The translations under genes and the position numbers were made by a program. Shown in pieces: positions 1 to 13,600 of a stretch of DNA of 64,000 nt. The notes under the pieces were generated by a model. That model had not been told where the DNA came from and did not search any database. It saw only the letters and a program-made list of their open reading frames with translations. How positions within the stretch are numbered: the stretch's first letter is position 1; each line of letters starts with the position of its first letter. Source of the DNA: Parus major (lineage: Eukaryota; Chordata; Aves; Passeriformes; Paridae); the NCBI RefSeq assembly GCF_001522545.3, contig NC_031799.1, forward strand, positions 33,589,458 to 33,653,457. Reading direction: 5' to 3'.

Positions 1-53
1 AGCTTTGACTGTGTTAGAGAATGACCGGATGTGTAGCTGGAACTTGCAACAGA

Positions 54-72
54 GTATATATGCGTATGTGTA

Positions 73-120
<48 letters not shown>
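54..120. repeat. (TG)n(TA)n compound microsatellite
   Basis: An alternating TG tract passes directly into about 13 TA units. Alternating purine-pyrimidine DNA of this kind can adopt Z-form, and the TA part can extrude as a cruciform. Length is likely to vary between individuals. No coding role is visible. Confidence 0.95.
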
Positions 121-3100
121 GTACATATGTAAGAAGGAAAAATGGAAGAGGAAGACATCCTAAGTATGCTACTAGCAGGTCAATTCTGTTCTGCTGCCTC
201 TGTGTGTGTACAGAATAATGTTACAAAGAGTATTTAAAGTGATATTTCATAATGGAAGTGTCTTGGATATGAAGTTTAAATCATGAAGTCATTTCCTAGT
301 TGCTTAACTAATGACAAACCATTAACAGTCGACAGTGTGACCTCATGGCCAATAGCATTCCTAGTTTAACTGAAAAGCAAGAAATGTAAACAAAACCCTT
401 CTATTTTCTCGAAAGAGTTTCCTCACGATATTTGTATTCAAGGACATAAACATTTGTGTTCCTCCCCATCCTGCCCCCTCCTCTCCTGCCCACGCTTTTT
501 CATTTACTTTTACTTTTTTTTTTTTTTTTTTAACGAATCCGTCTTTTCAGAACAGATGTTGTTTTTGTGATATCCACACGATGGCACGCAGTGACTTCTT
601 TTTCAGGGTCTGGGTTTGGGCAAGAGGTTTATAATCTCAGTGACTGAGAAGACTCTGAGAAGTACTAAGTCAAGGAAATATTTTAAAGAACTATGTGGTT
701 AAGTAATTTCACAGAAGTCTAACAGACGACTTCTATTCATTCTCTCAAACAATTGTAACATTAACAATTTTTAACTGTAATTATGATGGGCTGCCATGAT
801 CCAGCTAAAACATTTGCCATCCTTCATACTATGTCCTCATTTTTCTTTTGTAAAGTAAACTAGTTCATATTGGAGGGTGGGGGAACCTTGAACAAGTATT
901 TAATTACCTCTGAAATGTAGAGTAGTTAGCTCTACTAAAATTTAGTACAGTTAGAACAAACATTTAAACATGTTTGTTCCAAAAACGTCATCAAATGTTA
1001 GTGATGAGCATGTCTGCTAGGGAGAGAAGAACAAACTGATACTTCCTACCTCCAGTGAGAAAACTCAGGTGCTATTTCAGACATCTAGGGAAGAACGTCT
1101 GTTCCCTACTTATGCTATTTTACCTATAATTATTGTCAGTGAAAAGCATTTTTCTTTTTTTTCCAGGATATGCATACAGCCACAGGAACCAGAACAAAGA
1201 AAAGAGAGCACATGTTACATCACCTGTGTGGGACCCATATCAGGTTACCTAACTGAACATAAGCTTTGAGAACTCATCATACTTAACAACATTTAATGCA
1301 GAGTAGAACATACTCTGTTCTTCTTGTTTTGCAGTAAAACATAAGACTTGTATCACATCGCAACATTGTGCCTGAGTCCCTTTTTCTTAATACTGTGCTG
1401 CAAAAATCTGCATTCTTATGCAAGGCTTAAGGTGAGAGCAGGAATATCCTGTTTCCTTTCATGTGGTGTGGAAAAACAGCAGAACCATATCTGCTGGATA
1501 CTGGAATATTTTATGTCTGTCCCAGCCAAACTGGAAATTCTGGTTACACCAGGCTCATTGAAATATTCAGGAGCTGACTCAGAGAAAAGCGTGACATGTA
1601 GTAAAACTAGTAGCATTTTAACCAGTTCCTTGGAAGTTTCCATTCCCAGCATCACAAAACACTCATTGATTCAGGAGTTCAATTCAAGGACACTCTGGCA
1701 CTCCTTACTTTTAGTGTGCTGAAACCAGGTGATGAAAACACAGATATGTACAAAACACTCTTTACTGAATGTCTAACAAATACCTCTTTTGAAAGTACTT
1801 TTTCTGTATTTTAGTCCAGAATAGAAAACCACAGAAGTTGTTATTTTACTCTTTGAAAAAAATTATCTTTATTTTTAGCAGTCCAAAGTTTTGATCTAAT
1901 TGAATAGACTTTATTCTAGGAAAAATACCTGCATATTAGTATGACGGTTCCAAGACTGTGTTCAATTACAATGAAGTGACAGGTGCTATGAATGTCTGTT
2001 TAATAAGGCACAGCTGATATTATCTGCTGAACATCTGATAATTACATAGAATTCTAAGAACTACCATTTGTATGTTACTAAACTGTGTGTGAAAGACAGA
2101 ACTGGTGCATTTCTGGTATTACAGAAATATTACATAAGGCCACAGAACTTGTTGCTTTTTGAAAGTTTATGTCGATTCTGAAGAATTCCTCCAGCTTTTG
2201 AATTCCTGTTTCTCTCTCTGGTGTTTTTTCTCCACACCAAATCACCAATTAGCTCCTTGAAAAATACACAGCATTGCTTTCAGCTAGCTTCCCATTGTCT
2301 CTGCACAGCACTATGTTGTGCCATCTGGACATGCTTCATGTTTAGTGCTCAAAATTCTCAAAATTTTAATACTTCTTAAGCAACCAAGCTTTTTTATTTC
2401 TTTTTTTTTTTTCTTTTTTTTTTTTTCTTTTAATGAGCCTTTAAATATATTTTAAGGTCCCTCCCTCTTTGTTCATTTTCAAAAATGGTTTAACAGATGT
2501 CTCAGATTAAGTAAGTGTAATTACTGATTAGGCTGAATTATGTGATGGCCATCTGAATGGCAGGTGTTTCATCACACTTTTTTTTTCAGCCACAGTTGAC
2601 CCAGATCAAAACGTTTGTGACCAGTCTGTTCCATATTATAAAAGCAACCTTCAATTAATTGTTTGGCAGAATATTCAGAAGAATCCTACCTACAGAGGCT
2701 TTGGCAGCACAAGAAAAGTAATACAGGGCAAGGCAGCTCAGGCAGCTTACCATCTTGAAGATAACAAAATGAGATTCTCATATGTTTGACAGACTCTGGT
2801 CCAAAATATCTTGCATTTCTCAGCAATCAACAGAGACTGCTATCAGGAGTCTCACAATGGAATGCAGAAGAACAAGACTGGGGATCTAGGTGACTAAGGT
2901 TAGGAGATGTTTACTGTTATTGTCATGATGTTTGCAGATGAGTAGATGTTAGGCAACTTGGAGGTCAGCGTCAAGCTACAGCTGCAAAAATGGTATGCAA
3001 GGACTGTAGGAAATTGTGTGTAAGAAATGTATTACAGGAAGTAATTGAGATAGCTGAGATCTTCTAAGAAACTAAAAAACAATGGGACAGGTAATGGATT

Positions 3101-5633
3101 TTTTTAGCTCATTAAATTTAAGAAATACTAGGAATAACTTAATTACAGATTTTGGTGACTCTGCATAATTTCTACTTCTCATAAGTTTTAAAGCAAAAAA
3201 AAATTAGATACCAAGATATTTTGTGACCTAGATCTTAATATGACTTGGCTCCTATTTTCTGGTTTTCATAGGGGAGAACAGAAGACAAAAGTGCTAAATG
3301 TTTATAGACAAAGGAAAAAAGGGAAAGGCCTGTTAGAAGGGCATAAGCTCAAGTGGGAATGAGTATGGAGATGAAAGGAGCAGATATCTGATGTTCATGA
3401 AGCTTCTTAAGTTTGGGAACACTTTACAAAAGAAAGTAAATCAGTTTGTCAAAACTGGTTGTCTTTACTGCAGGGCTTGGTTTCACAATGACATAAAGAA
3501 TAAAAAGATTGAACCAGTAACCACTGAATTAATTCATGGAAATACCATGAAGGACAGTACACTCTGAAAATCACAAGCGATGTATTGCCAATCTACCCAA
3601 GTGGTAGACTTGCTTTTTTTATGTCCAGGAGTATCCTGGTCAGAAGGCACTGACCTCTGTTCTATTTAAAGGAGTGATTTTGTTAGTTTTCAACCTATGA
3701 GGGATAAAAGTTTTTCACCTATGCAGTAACATCAGAAAGAGCAGAAAATTAAAATTATTGTCCTAGTGACTGACATTGCAGGGAGGAAGTAATGAAGGAA
3801 GTAGCTACAATGTTTTTCTGTGCATACTAATTATAATTTTTAAGATCATTTACTTCTTTCCTTCCTTGGACTTGCTGTTCCAGCCTTGATCACAGAGTAA
3901 GCAACAGGTGAGCAAACAAGAAAGATTCTGGTGAAAATTTCTTATTGCTAAAAGGAATCTGTATTTTGTAATATTCCCACTGCCATCAATATGTGATGCA
4001 CATTCAAGGCATGCCTGTGACAGCACTGTCATCTGTATAATCTACTCTTTCAACAGCAATCTTCTACTTCTTCAATAGCAATCTTACTACTGCCTATTAA
4101 AGAAATAGCCCTAATAATTGCTCGTGTCTGCCACTGCAAAGAAATTATTTTCTCTTCAAACATGCCATTTGACCACAAACTCGTGTTTTCTTAACACAGG
4201 AAGTATTTGCACAACAGCAATGGAAAAGTGTTAGCCATAATTTCCTTGATTTTTGGGCTCCATCCCATTTGCCATGCACACAATCACTGTAGTCCTGCAA
4301 GCAACCTGTGCTAGACACAACAGTGCTGCGAACAGAAGAGTTAGGCTGGATCAGACTCCCAAAAATTGCCTCACTATGGGCAGAGTGCAATCACTTGTTC
4401 TTGCTAGTAAGCCTAGCTGGGTGCTGCCCTACACATTTTCTTAATCACACCAAAGCTATGAATACAAAAGGCATGTACAGAGAAGAATCCCAGAAGTAAT
4501 ACAACGCTTGCTCAGAATAACACAGCTGGTATGTTTGTTGCTAAATTAATTATATTGTGCTAACACTGAGTGCTGCTTCTTCGATTTTGCCAGTTCAGCT
4601 GCATCCAACCGCAATGAAAATGACTGCTTTTCTCATTGGGAATTATAATTAAAAATCATTCTTCCCTCCATCTCCCCCCCAAACCCCACCCCCTCAAAAA
4701 ATAGCAAAAAAGCTTTCCATCCAAAGGAAATAAAACCAAACAAAACCCCAAAGCTCAGGATTGTTTTATGACATCTCCTGTTCCACTTACTTTCTCAAGG
4801 GTATCCTGAGCTGCAGAGGTTCAAAACAAGTCATCTAAATCAGTACCAGCTTCATGTGGAGATGTTCTAACCACTTTTTCTACATCATTAATATCCCAAC
4901 CTCCTGCACACAGATCACTCATTCTGCCCCACATTGTTTACACTGGGAAAGAAATAGCGGTGGGAATCCATAACTTATGCTGCAAAACAGGCTGAGCAGA
5001 AAATTCAGTAGAGCCTGCTTTATATTACAGAACTAATTACCTCCAAAACCGAGGGTTTTTCATAGACATCATCTGTATAGTATCAGATGTGTTTAATGAA
5101 AAGATTAATATAATCCTTCATTGCCTAAAAAGTAAACCAGAAATTCATCAATGCTGTCAACCCTGTACTTGCACATATACTTGGCAACCAGAATGTACTA
5201 ACATGGAACAGGTATTTTGAGATATTGCAAAACATTTACTAATGAGTGAGAAAGGGCACCATATTCTGGAGTGGTTTGAATAATCTTCTACTTCCTTCCT
5301 TGACAGTGGAGAAGAAATAGTATTTTCTCACATCAGACAAGAGACTTCAACTATCATTAACCATCTCTGATAAGATGATAGTAGATAAGTAAGAAAGTGT
5401 CACAAAAGCATTCAGATTGTTTTATCTGATGCTGAGAATATTAAAAAACCAAACCTAAGTAAATTAACTCTTCTTTTAAGGAGAAATCAAGCCATGGAAG
5501 AGAATCTATATAAACATCTGTTTTGATCCACACATTTGTTTTTATGCAAATATTTAATAAATGTTTGCAACCCATAGTAGGCCTATAAACTAGAATATAA
5601 GTTTCTGAATCTGTTGTCTTGTGAAAGAACTTA
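121..5633. other. Gene-free AT-rich stretch
   Basis: No supported gene or recognisable transposon was found. The short open frames here lack splice context and resemble no family I know. T-rich homopolymer tracts lie near 513-531 and 2391-2432, and a C-rich/A-rich patch lies near 4665-4745. Old, unrecognised repeats may be present. Confidence 0.6.
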
Positions 5634-6484
5634 GAATCATAAAATCGTTTGTGTTGAAAGGGACCTTAAAAATCCTTTAGTTCCAACCCCCAATAAAGGA
5701 GAGGACACCTTCCACATTGCCAGATTACTCAGAGCCCCATCCAACCTGGCATTAAAGACTTCCAGGGATGAAGCATCTGCAGCTTCTCTGGCAACCTGTT
5801 TCAGCACCTAACCAGCCTCACAGCAAAGGATTTCTTCCTTATATCTAACCTATATTAACAGTTTAAAGTCATTACTCCCTGTTCTGTCAATAAATATTCC
5901 TGTTAAAAGTCATTCTCACCCTTTTTCATAAGCCTGCTTTAGGAATTGAAAGTCTACTCTTAGGTCTTCCCAGAGTCTTCTCCAGTTTGATCAACACCAT
6001 CTCTCTCAGCCTCTCATTCACAGGAGGGGTGCTGCAGTCCTTTCATCATCTTAGTGGCTCTCCCCTGCATTTGCTACAAAAGGTCATTGTGTTGGGGGAC
6101 CCAGAGCTGGATGCAGCACTCTAAGTGGGGCCTCATAAGAGCAGAGTAGGGGGGCAGAATCCACCCCCTTGCCCTGCTGGCCATGATGCTTTTGATGTAG
6201 ACCAGGATACAGTTGGGCTGCAAGCATGTGGCCACGTCACTTATAGTTTCTTGTTGGCCAACATACCCAAGTTCTTCTCTGGGCTGCTTTCAATCCATTC
6301 TCCTCCCAGCCTGAATTTGTGCTTAGGATTGCCTTGATCCAAGGACATTGTGCTCAGCCTTGTTGAACTTTACAAGCATGGGCCCACCTCTCAGGCCTAT
6401 CAAAGTTCCTCTGGGTAGCAACCCTGTCCTCCAGTGTGTTGACTACGCCTAATAGCTTGGTGTTGTCAGCAGACTTGCTGACTT
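5634..6484 (-). mobile_element. CR1 LINE fragment (5'-truncated, antisense)
   Basis: Read on the + strand this starts with the reverse complement of a CR1 3' end: an AATCATA-type tail, then the 'AAAGGGACCTTAAAAATC...AGTTCCAACCCC' core. It continues through the 3' UTR and the end of the reverse-transcriptase ORF; the segment around 6090-6240 matches the CR1 'CCAGAGCTGGATGCAGCAC...' region. Frames are broken throughout, so it is a dead copy. CR1 is the dominant LINE of bird genomes. The short open frame at 6125-6337 falls inside it and is not a gene. Confidence 0.9.
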
Positions 6485-6669
6485 AATAGCAAATTTAAAA
6501 AAATAGCAGAAGTTTGATATATTTTGAAAAATGTTTCAGAAGCTGTGAAATAACACACAGCTTCAGCAAATACGGTTACATTTTTTTCTAATCTTCCAGT
6601 TCACCACACTCCCCTGTTTCTGACACCTCACTCTCCACACCACTCCTCAATCAACAACTAATAATCCTC

Positions 6670-7705
6670 CAGAATGTTGAATTTAGGAACAAAGAAACAA
6701 GCAAATTTTGTAAAGCATGGTGCAGTGACCATTTCCCTCGGGAGCCTGTTCCAGTGCCCAACAACCCCCTGGGTGAAGAACCTTTTCTTGCTATCCAGCC
6801 TACACCTACCCTCACACAACTTCAGGCCATTCCTTTGGGTCCATAGAGAAGAGATGAGTGCCTGTTCTTCCTATTCCCCACACAAGAAAGCTGCAGACTG
6901 CAATGAGGTCTGTCCTCAAGTCTCCTCCAGGCTAAACAGACCAAGTGACCTCATCTGCTCCTCATAATACAGCTTCCTCTCAAGGCCCTTCAACCATCTT
7001 GGTGACCCTTCTTTGGACACTTTCTAGCGGTTTCATGTGTTTCTCATGCTGTTACACCCAAACCAGCCCCCAACACTTGAGCTGAGGCTGCCCCAGCTCA
7101 GAGCAGGGTGGGACAATCCCCTCCCTTGCCCCACTGGTGATGCTGTGCCTGATGCTCCCCCAGGACAGGGCTGGCCCTCCTGGCTGCCAGGGCACTGCTG
7201 GCTCATGTTCAGCTTTCCACTGACCAGGACCCCCAGGTCTCTTTCCATGGCACTGCTTTCCAGCATCTCATTTCCCAGTCTGTCCATACATCCAGGGTTG
7301 CCCCATCCCAGATGAAGAAACCAGCACTTTCTCTTGTTGAAATGATTGGTGATTTCCAAACCTTTGTTGAGGTCTCTCTGCAGGGCCTCTCTGCCCTCAA
7401 GGGTGTCAACAGCTCCTCTGTGTTTTGTATCATCTGTGAACTTGTTCAATATCCCTTCCAGTCCTACATATAAGCAATTTATGAAGACGTTGAAGAGCAC
7501 AGGGCTGAGGATGGAGCCCTGTGGAACCCACCAGTGACAGGTCCCCAGTCTGATGTGACCCCTTGTGCCTGACCCATGAGCCACTTGTTCACACATCACA
7601 TGATGTGTTTGTCCAGCTGTGGGCTGCACATTTTGTCCAGAAGGATACTCCAGGGGAAAGCACTGAAAGCTTTGTGGAAATCCAAAAAGATTGCATCAAC
7701 CTAAA
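6670..7705 (-). mobile_element. CR1 LINE fragment with reverse-transcriptase remnant
   Basis: A second, separate CR1 copy in the same orientation. Its minus-strand frame from 7629 to 7033 encodes recognisable late reverse-transcriptase pieces: [17 protein letters not shown], then KFTDDTK in place of the usual FADD catalytic box, then KCWFLHLG and [19 protein letters not shown]. The frame ends early and the reading frame shifts around 7200-7430, so the enzyme is not functional. The segment around 6720-6960 is the non-coding 3' part. A gap of about 190 bases without clear CR1 similarity separates it from the copy at 5.6-6.5 kb. Confidence 0.9.
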
Positions 7706-8246
7706 GATCAAGCTAATTCTGATTTCAGATAAATAAGCAGTTGGTTCGTTTAAATAATCAGTAGATTTTTAAAAAATCAATTTAACAGTAATGGTTTTAA
7801 TAAAAATAAATTACAGTGGTGCCTCCCTTTATACTTCACTTTTTCACAGTATATTGAAACCACATCAGTTTTGCTCCTGCGGGCTAGTTGTCCATGTATA
7901 CATTTCCCAGGAATATGGATTTTTCAGTTTCAAACTGGTAAGAAGACTAAGTGATTTTTATTCATAGATTCCAAAGTTGAGGTAATTATTTCCTGTGCAT
8001 TATTTGGTATCATATATAATGATTTTTATTCAATCAACTTTTGATCTTGAATGAATATCTGAAGAATCATGACCGACACAGTAAAGAACCTATAACATGT
8101 ACTTGCTTTAATGCCAAATCCTCAGTATGTTCAGCACTTCATTTTATGCCTCTTCACAATTAGAATATGCAATGCAAAATTTGCTGTGGGGGGAATTGTT
8201 GCAGTGTGTTTGTGTTTTTTATATTGTTAATATTATTTTCCTGAAA
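7706..8246. other. Unassigned spacer
   Basis: AT-rich sequence between a CR1 and an LTR, with no gene or recognisable element. Confidence 0.5.
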
Positions 8247-8860
8247 TAGGTACGCTCTGTCACCCCTCAGTTCAGTTGGTTTATTCCAAGTTGTGCCCTC
8301 CTACCCTAGTTGTCTATCTTACCCTAGACCTGTCCCTTTTACCCAGAAAATTCCTTGTCTTTCCTCCCATTGAGTTGTCAGTCCCACTTTGTGCCACTTT
8401 GTGTTCTAGAGACTTCTATGCCAATCATATGTTGCTCAAAGCACCATTGGTTTATGTAAGTTGTTCCCTCCCCCTCTGTATGTCCTTGTTGGTTTCTATA
8501 TTGTAAACCCCGCCTTCTTCTCCTCCCCTGTGTGTTCCTTATTGGTTCAAGAGTGTACCCTCCCCTAGACCCTCCCCTCTTTAAAAGTCCCTGCAACTGC
8601 CAGTTTTTCTGTCTTTTGTCCCTGGACCCTCCCTGGAATAAAACCTTCTTTGGAACCTGTACAGAAGACTTCCTCCTCATCCCTACCTGACGACCAAACT
8701 GTGCCCTAGAGCATTTGGTCTGAGTCCCATCTTGGGTCATCCTGCTCCCAAGGGATGTCCCACTCTTGGCATGGAGCTGTGGGAGATCTAGCCAGCTCTG
8801 GTACCACGTCAGGGAGTGAGGATTTTTAAAAATCTTTTTGTTGTTGAACACAGCTCTTGC
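8247..8860 (+). mobile_element. Solo LTR of an endogenous retrovirus (family A)
   Basis: A pyrimidine-rich block with LTR architecture: repeated CTCC/ACCC-rich U3 segments, a TTTAAAA box at 8580-8586, then the 'TCTTTTGTCCCTGGACC' segment, and an AATAAA signal at 8638-8643 followed by a U5-like stretch. The same order of motifs recurs in reverse orientation at 18.4-19.1 kb and 14.1 kb, which shows a dispersed family. No gag, pol or env sequence flanks it, so it is a solo LTR. Edges are approximate. The minus-strand open frame at 8378-8851 is a shadow of this element. Confidence 0.75.
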
Positions 8861-9679
8861 CCTGTGTGTGTAGGAAAGGAGAAACAGGATGAATGATACA
8901 CAATTGTGTCTTTATTTTTGTGCGCATACCAGACCAGTTTCCTAGAATAGTCTGTCAATACACTAGTTCATACAGAAACCCCACAGCAGTATGTCAAAAG
9001 AAACAAAACTGTCAACACTGGACCTTACTCTGAGATTTTAATTAATATTTGTATGTTTTGTGTTCAGACCATAAGTTTTCTTGATTATATCTTGAAATAT
9101 TACTCAGGAAGTAGCTGCAAGAAGCAAAAGTTACAAAAGATTTGGACAGTAATATCAACGACTGCAGCAATGCAATCTCTACATCTATGCAGAACATTAA
9201 ATCAGTAAACCTAAGAGCACTTCACTGAATAAATAACTGCCTTCTCTATTTGATCCAGAAACAACAGATACAAGAAATCCATACATCAAGTCTTCTTTTG
9301 TCTTGGTTTGCATTAGAAACACTGTTTTGCTATTTTTTCAAAAGTTTTATTCTTTTGAGCTTTTAAGATAACTGAACTGCTACTGGGGACTAAGTACACT
9401 GTTAATAACAAGAAATAAAACCCTTTCTTTCTGACAAGGTTCTTACCTTGTCATCATCATGAGACAAATACTTAACTGCTTTTTTGGTTGTTTCCATTTT
9501 TAAAACACTTATTTCTACCACAAAACACCACCACTTATGTTTATCAGAGCACTACATGATAAAATATGGCTTAGAATTAGAAGGACCAATGGAAAAAACC
9601 CAGAGAGATCCAGCAGGAATTTTGTCCATCAGGAAGGTTTACTGAAGCTGCCAGGAAAAAAACCCCCAAGTAAGAGAAA
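8861..9679. other. Unassigned spacer
   Basis: AT-rich sequence with no gene, tandem repeat or recognisable transposon. Confidence 0.5.
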
Positions 9680-10225
9680 TGTGCTTTTTCTTTACACTGG
9701 CTTGCATGGCGCTGTGTTTGTGCTGGAAACAGTGTTGGCAACTCAGGGGTGTTTTCATGAGCACCAGTTATCCAGTGTCAAGGTCTTTTCTGCTCCTCAC
9801 CCCAATAGTGATTCAGCTGGGCATGCATAAAGAGTTGAAAGGGGACACATCTGAGACAGCTAACTCCAGCTGACCCAAGGGATACCCCAGATCATATGGA
9901 CCATGCTAAACACATAAACCTACAAGAAGAAGAGTAAAGGGGGTAATATTCAGAATGATGACATTTGATTTTCCCAAGTCACTGTCCTAAGTGATGGGGC
10001 CCTGCTTTCCTGGGAATAGCTAAACATCTACCTGCCAATGGGAAGAGTGGAACAAATTCTTGGTTTTGTTTTGCTTATCTGTACATTTTTTGCATTACCT
10101 ATTAAACTGTTCTTATCTCAACCCATGAGTTTTCTCATGATCCTCTCCCCTGTCCTGCTGTAAGGAGGTAAGTGAGCAGCTAGATGGGATTTGGTTCACA
10201 GCTGGTGTTGAACTGCAACACGAAG
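9680..10225 (+). mobile_element. Solo ERVL-type LTR (5'-truncated)
   Basis: Matches the other two copies in this window (45.7 and 55.6 kb) segment by segment: '...TTTGTGCTGGAAACAGTGTTG', 'CTTTTCTGCTCCTCACCCC', 'AGCTGACCCAAGGGATA', 'TTTTCCCAAGTCACTG', 'CCTGCTTTCCTGGGAATAGC' and 'TATTAAACTGTTCTTATCTC'. The order and motifs fit the common avian ERVL LTR as I remember it; the family name was not checked against a library. The first part of the LTR is missing or too diverged. No internal retroviral sequence was found. Confidence 0.8.
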
Positions 10226-12189
10226 AAACTTGTTTTGTCCTGGATATTGAGATTACTTTACTAATTGATACATAAGTGAAACTACATGTTCAGCAGACTG
10301 TACTAAAGAAAAGTATGAAGTATTCTTGACTTAGAAAGTATGACACTGTTAAAAGGTATCAGGTATGAAGAAGAAATCTAGTAAGTTTTTACAAGAGGCC
10401 TCAATAATAATAAGGAGTCTTAAAATCTTAGGGAAGGTCTTGTTCAGCATCTGTCTGTGACAGACAGGAGACACTTAATAAAATGTTTACATAGACAGAG
10501 ACTTAAACTTAAAGAAAACAAAAAAAAGAAAAGGAGTGGTGAAATGCAGAACATAAACTTAGTCTGTAATTAGAACCTCACATGTACCCTCCAGGGCAGG
10601 ACAGTAACCAAACCACTAACTCTTGGGAACATAAAGAAACAAGGCAGAGTTGGAAACTGGAGTCTGAAAAACCAACAGGACAAGTTTGGAAAGGGCCCTC
10701 TGAAAGACTGTATAAAGGTACAGTAAAATACACATCCAAGCAATATCCACCCTTTTGATAAAATTGCTCAATTTCCAAGAATTTACGCCATCTTCAAAAG
10801 CCTGTGGACAATGATGAAATTCATAATAAAAATGAAATTACACTCTTAGGCTGCAGTACACCACTCTAGGAACTACTCAACAAGTAGCTGTATCTAGTTG
10901 TATGAATAAACCCATTGTAATTTATGGTAATGTGCAGTTTAAATGATTGCGTGATGAGCATACAGTTAAGTCCCAAAAAGGAAATAATTGAATCAACAAT
11001 TCTTATTATAGATTCAAGTTACTAAATATACAAGTGAAAGACAATCTTATGTTGCAGGAATTATAGAGCTGCCACCTAGTCGATGTTAGGAATCTTGCAG
11101 ATGCCACCTCAACAGGGCTCCACCCTAGGTTCCTGCCTGAAGGAGACAGGCCACCAATCTGATGAGTAAATAACATGTTTCTTTATCTGACATACAGAGG
11201 AGCTTGAGCTGTGTGGTTCAAGGAGGGACCCCCATTCCAGACCACACAACCCAACTATACTTTGGTTGCTGGGCTGACATTTGCCTAAAAAATTAGCATG
11301 TTCCCTTATAAATGTTTCCTTGGTTCTTAGCTTCATTCTGATTGCATCTGCCACTTTCAGCTAGTTTTGTGGTTCCACTGTTAGCTTTATTAAAAGGTTT
11401 AGCTTTATTAAAAGGTTTACTTGAAGCCTAAGGCCTCAAGTACTTTAGCTTCAAGAGCTAAGCAAGGCTATTAATCCTAATTCTTAACACTTGGAAACAT
11501 ACAGTTTATTATTTCATTAGGGAATGGAGCACCGGGTCCAGTGATGGAAAATATCAGTCTATGAATTTTATCCACAATTGACATGATACAAAAGATTTCC
11601 CATTGGAGTACTGGAAAATTCATGTGTTCAGATTTCATACTTCCATGCAGTTTCTCAGGAATCACATATACAGTACTTTTACAAACATGTTATATGGAGA
11701 CTGACTTCCCAGAGGGACAGAGAAGGATATTCTGTATCTGCACAAGTTTTAGTAGAAAAAAATCCTTAAAATAGATCTTGAAAAATTTTCAGCTGATGCC
11801 AGTAGAGCAAGCGTGCTATAAAAAAGTAACCCACAACAATAGATAACATATGGTGAAAGTCTAACTGAAAAAAAAATTCCAGAAATAGTAAGAATACTGC
11901 CTTTTTTTACAGAATTTACACAAAATGTCATAAGGAAAGACATATGGGGAAATTATGAGTAGATATGGAAAGATTAATGCTAAAGATAGAACAAAGTAAA
12001 AATAAGAGGCTTATTCTGTACATACAAATAACATTTAAAGGAACTTTAGGTTCATGGTTCTAAGCTGGTATTTTGGACATATCCATGTTTGGAAATGCTC
12101 GGAAAAAGTGTTGATACAGAATTCTTTTTTCCTTCTGTCTACAAGTACTAATACCATACAATATAGCATGAAATCATATTAAGTATAGA
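10226..12189. other. Gene-free spacer with a short direct repeat
   Basis: No supported gene. An 18-base unit is duplicated head to tail at 11383-11400 and 11401-11418. Small open frames here have no recognisable similarity. Confidence 0.55.
11383..11418. repeat. Perfect 18-bp tandem duplication
   Basis: AGCTTTATTAAAAGGTTT occurs twice in direct succession. It is probably a replication-slippage product, with no function implied. Confidence 0.9.
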
Positions 12190-12945
12190 TTTTACACTAA
12201 CAGTGAAGCAGCTGTGCCCCTATAGCCCATGGCTGTCCATGGCAGAACAAATACTCACCTACTGCCCCTGGAGAATCCCACACCAGAGCACCTGAATGCC
12301 TGAAGGAGGTTGTGTCCCCATGGAAACAAGCCCACACTGGAGCAAGTTTGCTGGCAGGACTTGGGATGCCAAGGGTGACCCACAATGGAGCAGGCTGTTC
12401 CTGAAGGACTGCACTCTGTGGAAGGGACCCATACTGCAGTAGTTCATGAAGAACTGTAGATTGTGGAAAGAACTCAAAATGGAGAAGCTTATGGAGGACT
12501 GTCTCCAATGGCAGGGACCCACAATGGAGCAGAGAAAGACTGTGAGGAATCCTCCCACTGAGGAGGAAGGAAGGGCAGAAACAACACATGATGAACTGAC
12601 CATAGCCTCCGTTCTTGTCCCCTGACTCACTTGCAGAGAGAAGACAGATAAAATTAGGAGTGAAGCTGATCATGGGAAGAAGGGGGAAGGTGTTTTTTAA
12701 GATTTAGTTTTAGTTCTCATTAACATGACATTACTCTGATTTGATCAGTAATAAACTTATTTCCCCAAGTTGGGTCTCTGTATTGCCTGTGACAGTAATT
12801 GCTGAGTGATGCTTCCCTGCCCTTCTTTGACCCACAAGCTTTTTGTTTGCATTCTTTTCCTCTCCTCTGTCCAGCTAAGGAAGAAGAGTGATAGAGCAGA
12901 TTTGGTGGACACCTGGCATCCAGCCAACATCAATCCACCACGCAG
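12190..12945 (+). mobile_element. Endogenous retrovirus LTR (family B)
   Basis: Contains internal degenerate repeats of about 45-60 bases built on 'CCCACAATGGAGCAG...GAAGGACTG' (roughly 12270-12530). It then has the downstream order 'ACTGACCATAG...', 'GGGAAGAAGG...TTTTTTAAGATTT', 'AATAAACTTATTTCCCCAAGT', 'GTGACAGTAATTG' and 'GACACCTGGCATCCAGCCAACATCAATCCACCA'. The last piece has the form of an LTR end next to a primer-binding region. The second copy, at 13.6-16.6 kb, supports a family. No retroviral genes adjoin it. Edges are approximate. Confidence 0.75.
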
Positions 12946-13600
12946 CTGTAACAACAGCTTCAAAAAAGGAAGGAGAAATGAAACAAACTTGTGAAACTGA
13001 CTTGTGAAACTGTCAATAGACAATCAAGGGCTTGAGCGCAGCATTTTGCATACACAGTCTGCAGTCCTTGCAGAAGTCTGCAGTTGGATTACCTGTAAGC
13101 AAGTGAGACCAAGCTCTGAAATTTGTGAAATGTTTCAAAAGTATAGAGGACAAGTGAAACCAATTCAAACATTAGTTCAGAATTCCTGATGTATACATAC
13201 ACATAGATCTGCAAATAGGTATTTATTTATGGTTATATATGTAGTATCAGTATTGATTTATTATTACTTTGGGAGAAGGGACTTTCTAAGACAAATGATA
13301 ATTTTAATAAATAAAATTTTAAATAGTTCAGAGGTTTGAAGATTTTCTCATTTGTTAGTCTTAGGAGGACCTTGATGGATTCTCCATCTGGTTAAAACTT
13401 TGTCTTTGTCAGGCTACACCAGGCTGAGTTTTCACCATTCTTGCCAAAGCACTCAGCAAGAGGAGTTGTTCATTCTCCCAGCAGACATGGTAACAGGCTT
13501 GCTTCTCACCTTTTCAGTGCAATCAGCAAGTCATACTCCTTAACTGGATTGGAGTAACAAAAAAACATCTAAGTGGTTCAATTTAGTTTATTTGGCAAAG
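12946..13600. other. Unassigned spacer
   Basis: No gene or clear repeat. It may include remnants of retroviral internal sequence, but nothing recognisable remains. Confidence 0.4.

Noticed and set aside
7033..7629. 198-codon minus-strand ORF as a gene
   Set aside because: It is a broken CR1 reverse-transcriptase remnant.
8378..8851. 157-codon minus-strand ORF
   Set aside because: It lies entirely inside an LTR and is antisense to it.
12197..12673. 158- and 123-codon minus-strand ORFs
   Set aside because: They are shadows of the repeated units within the family B LTR.
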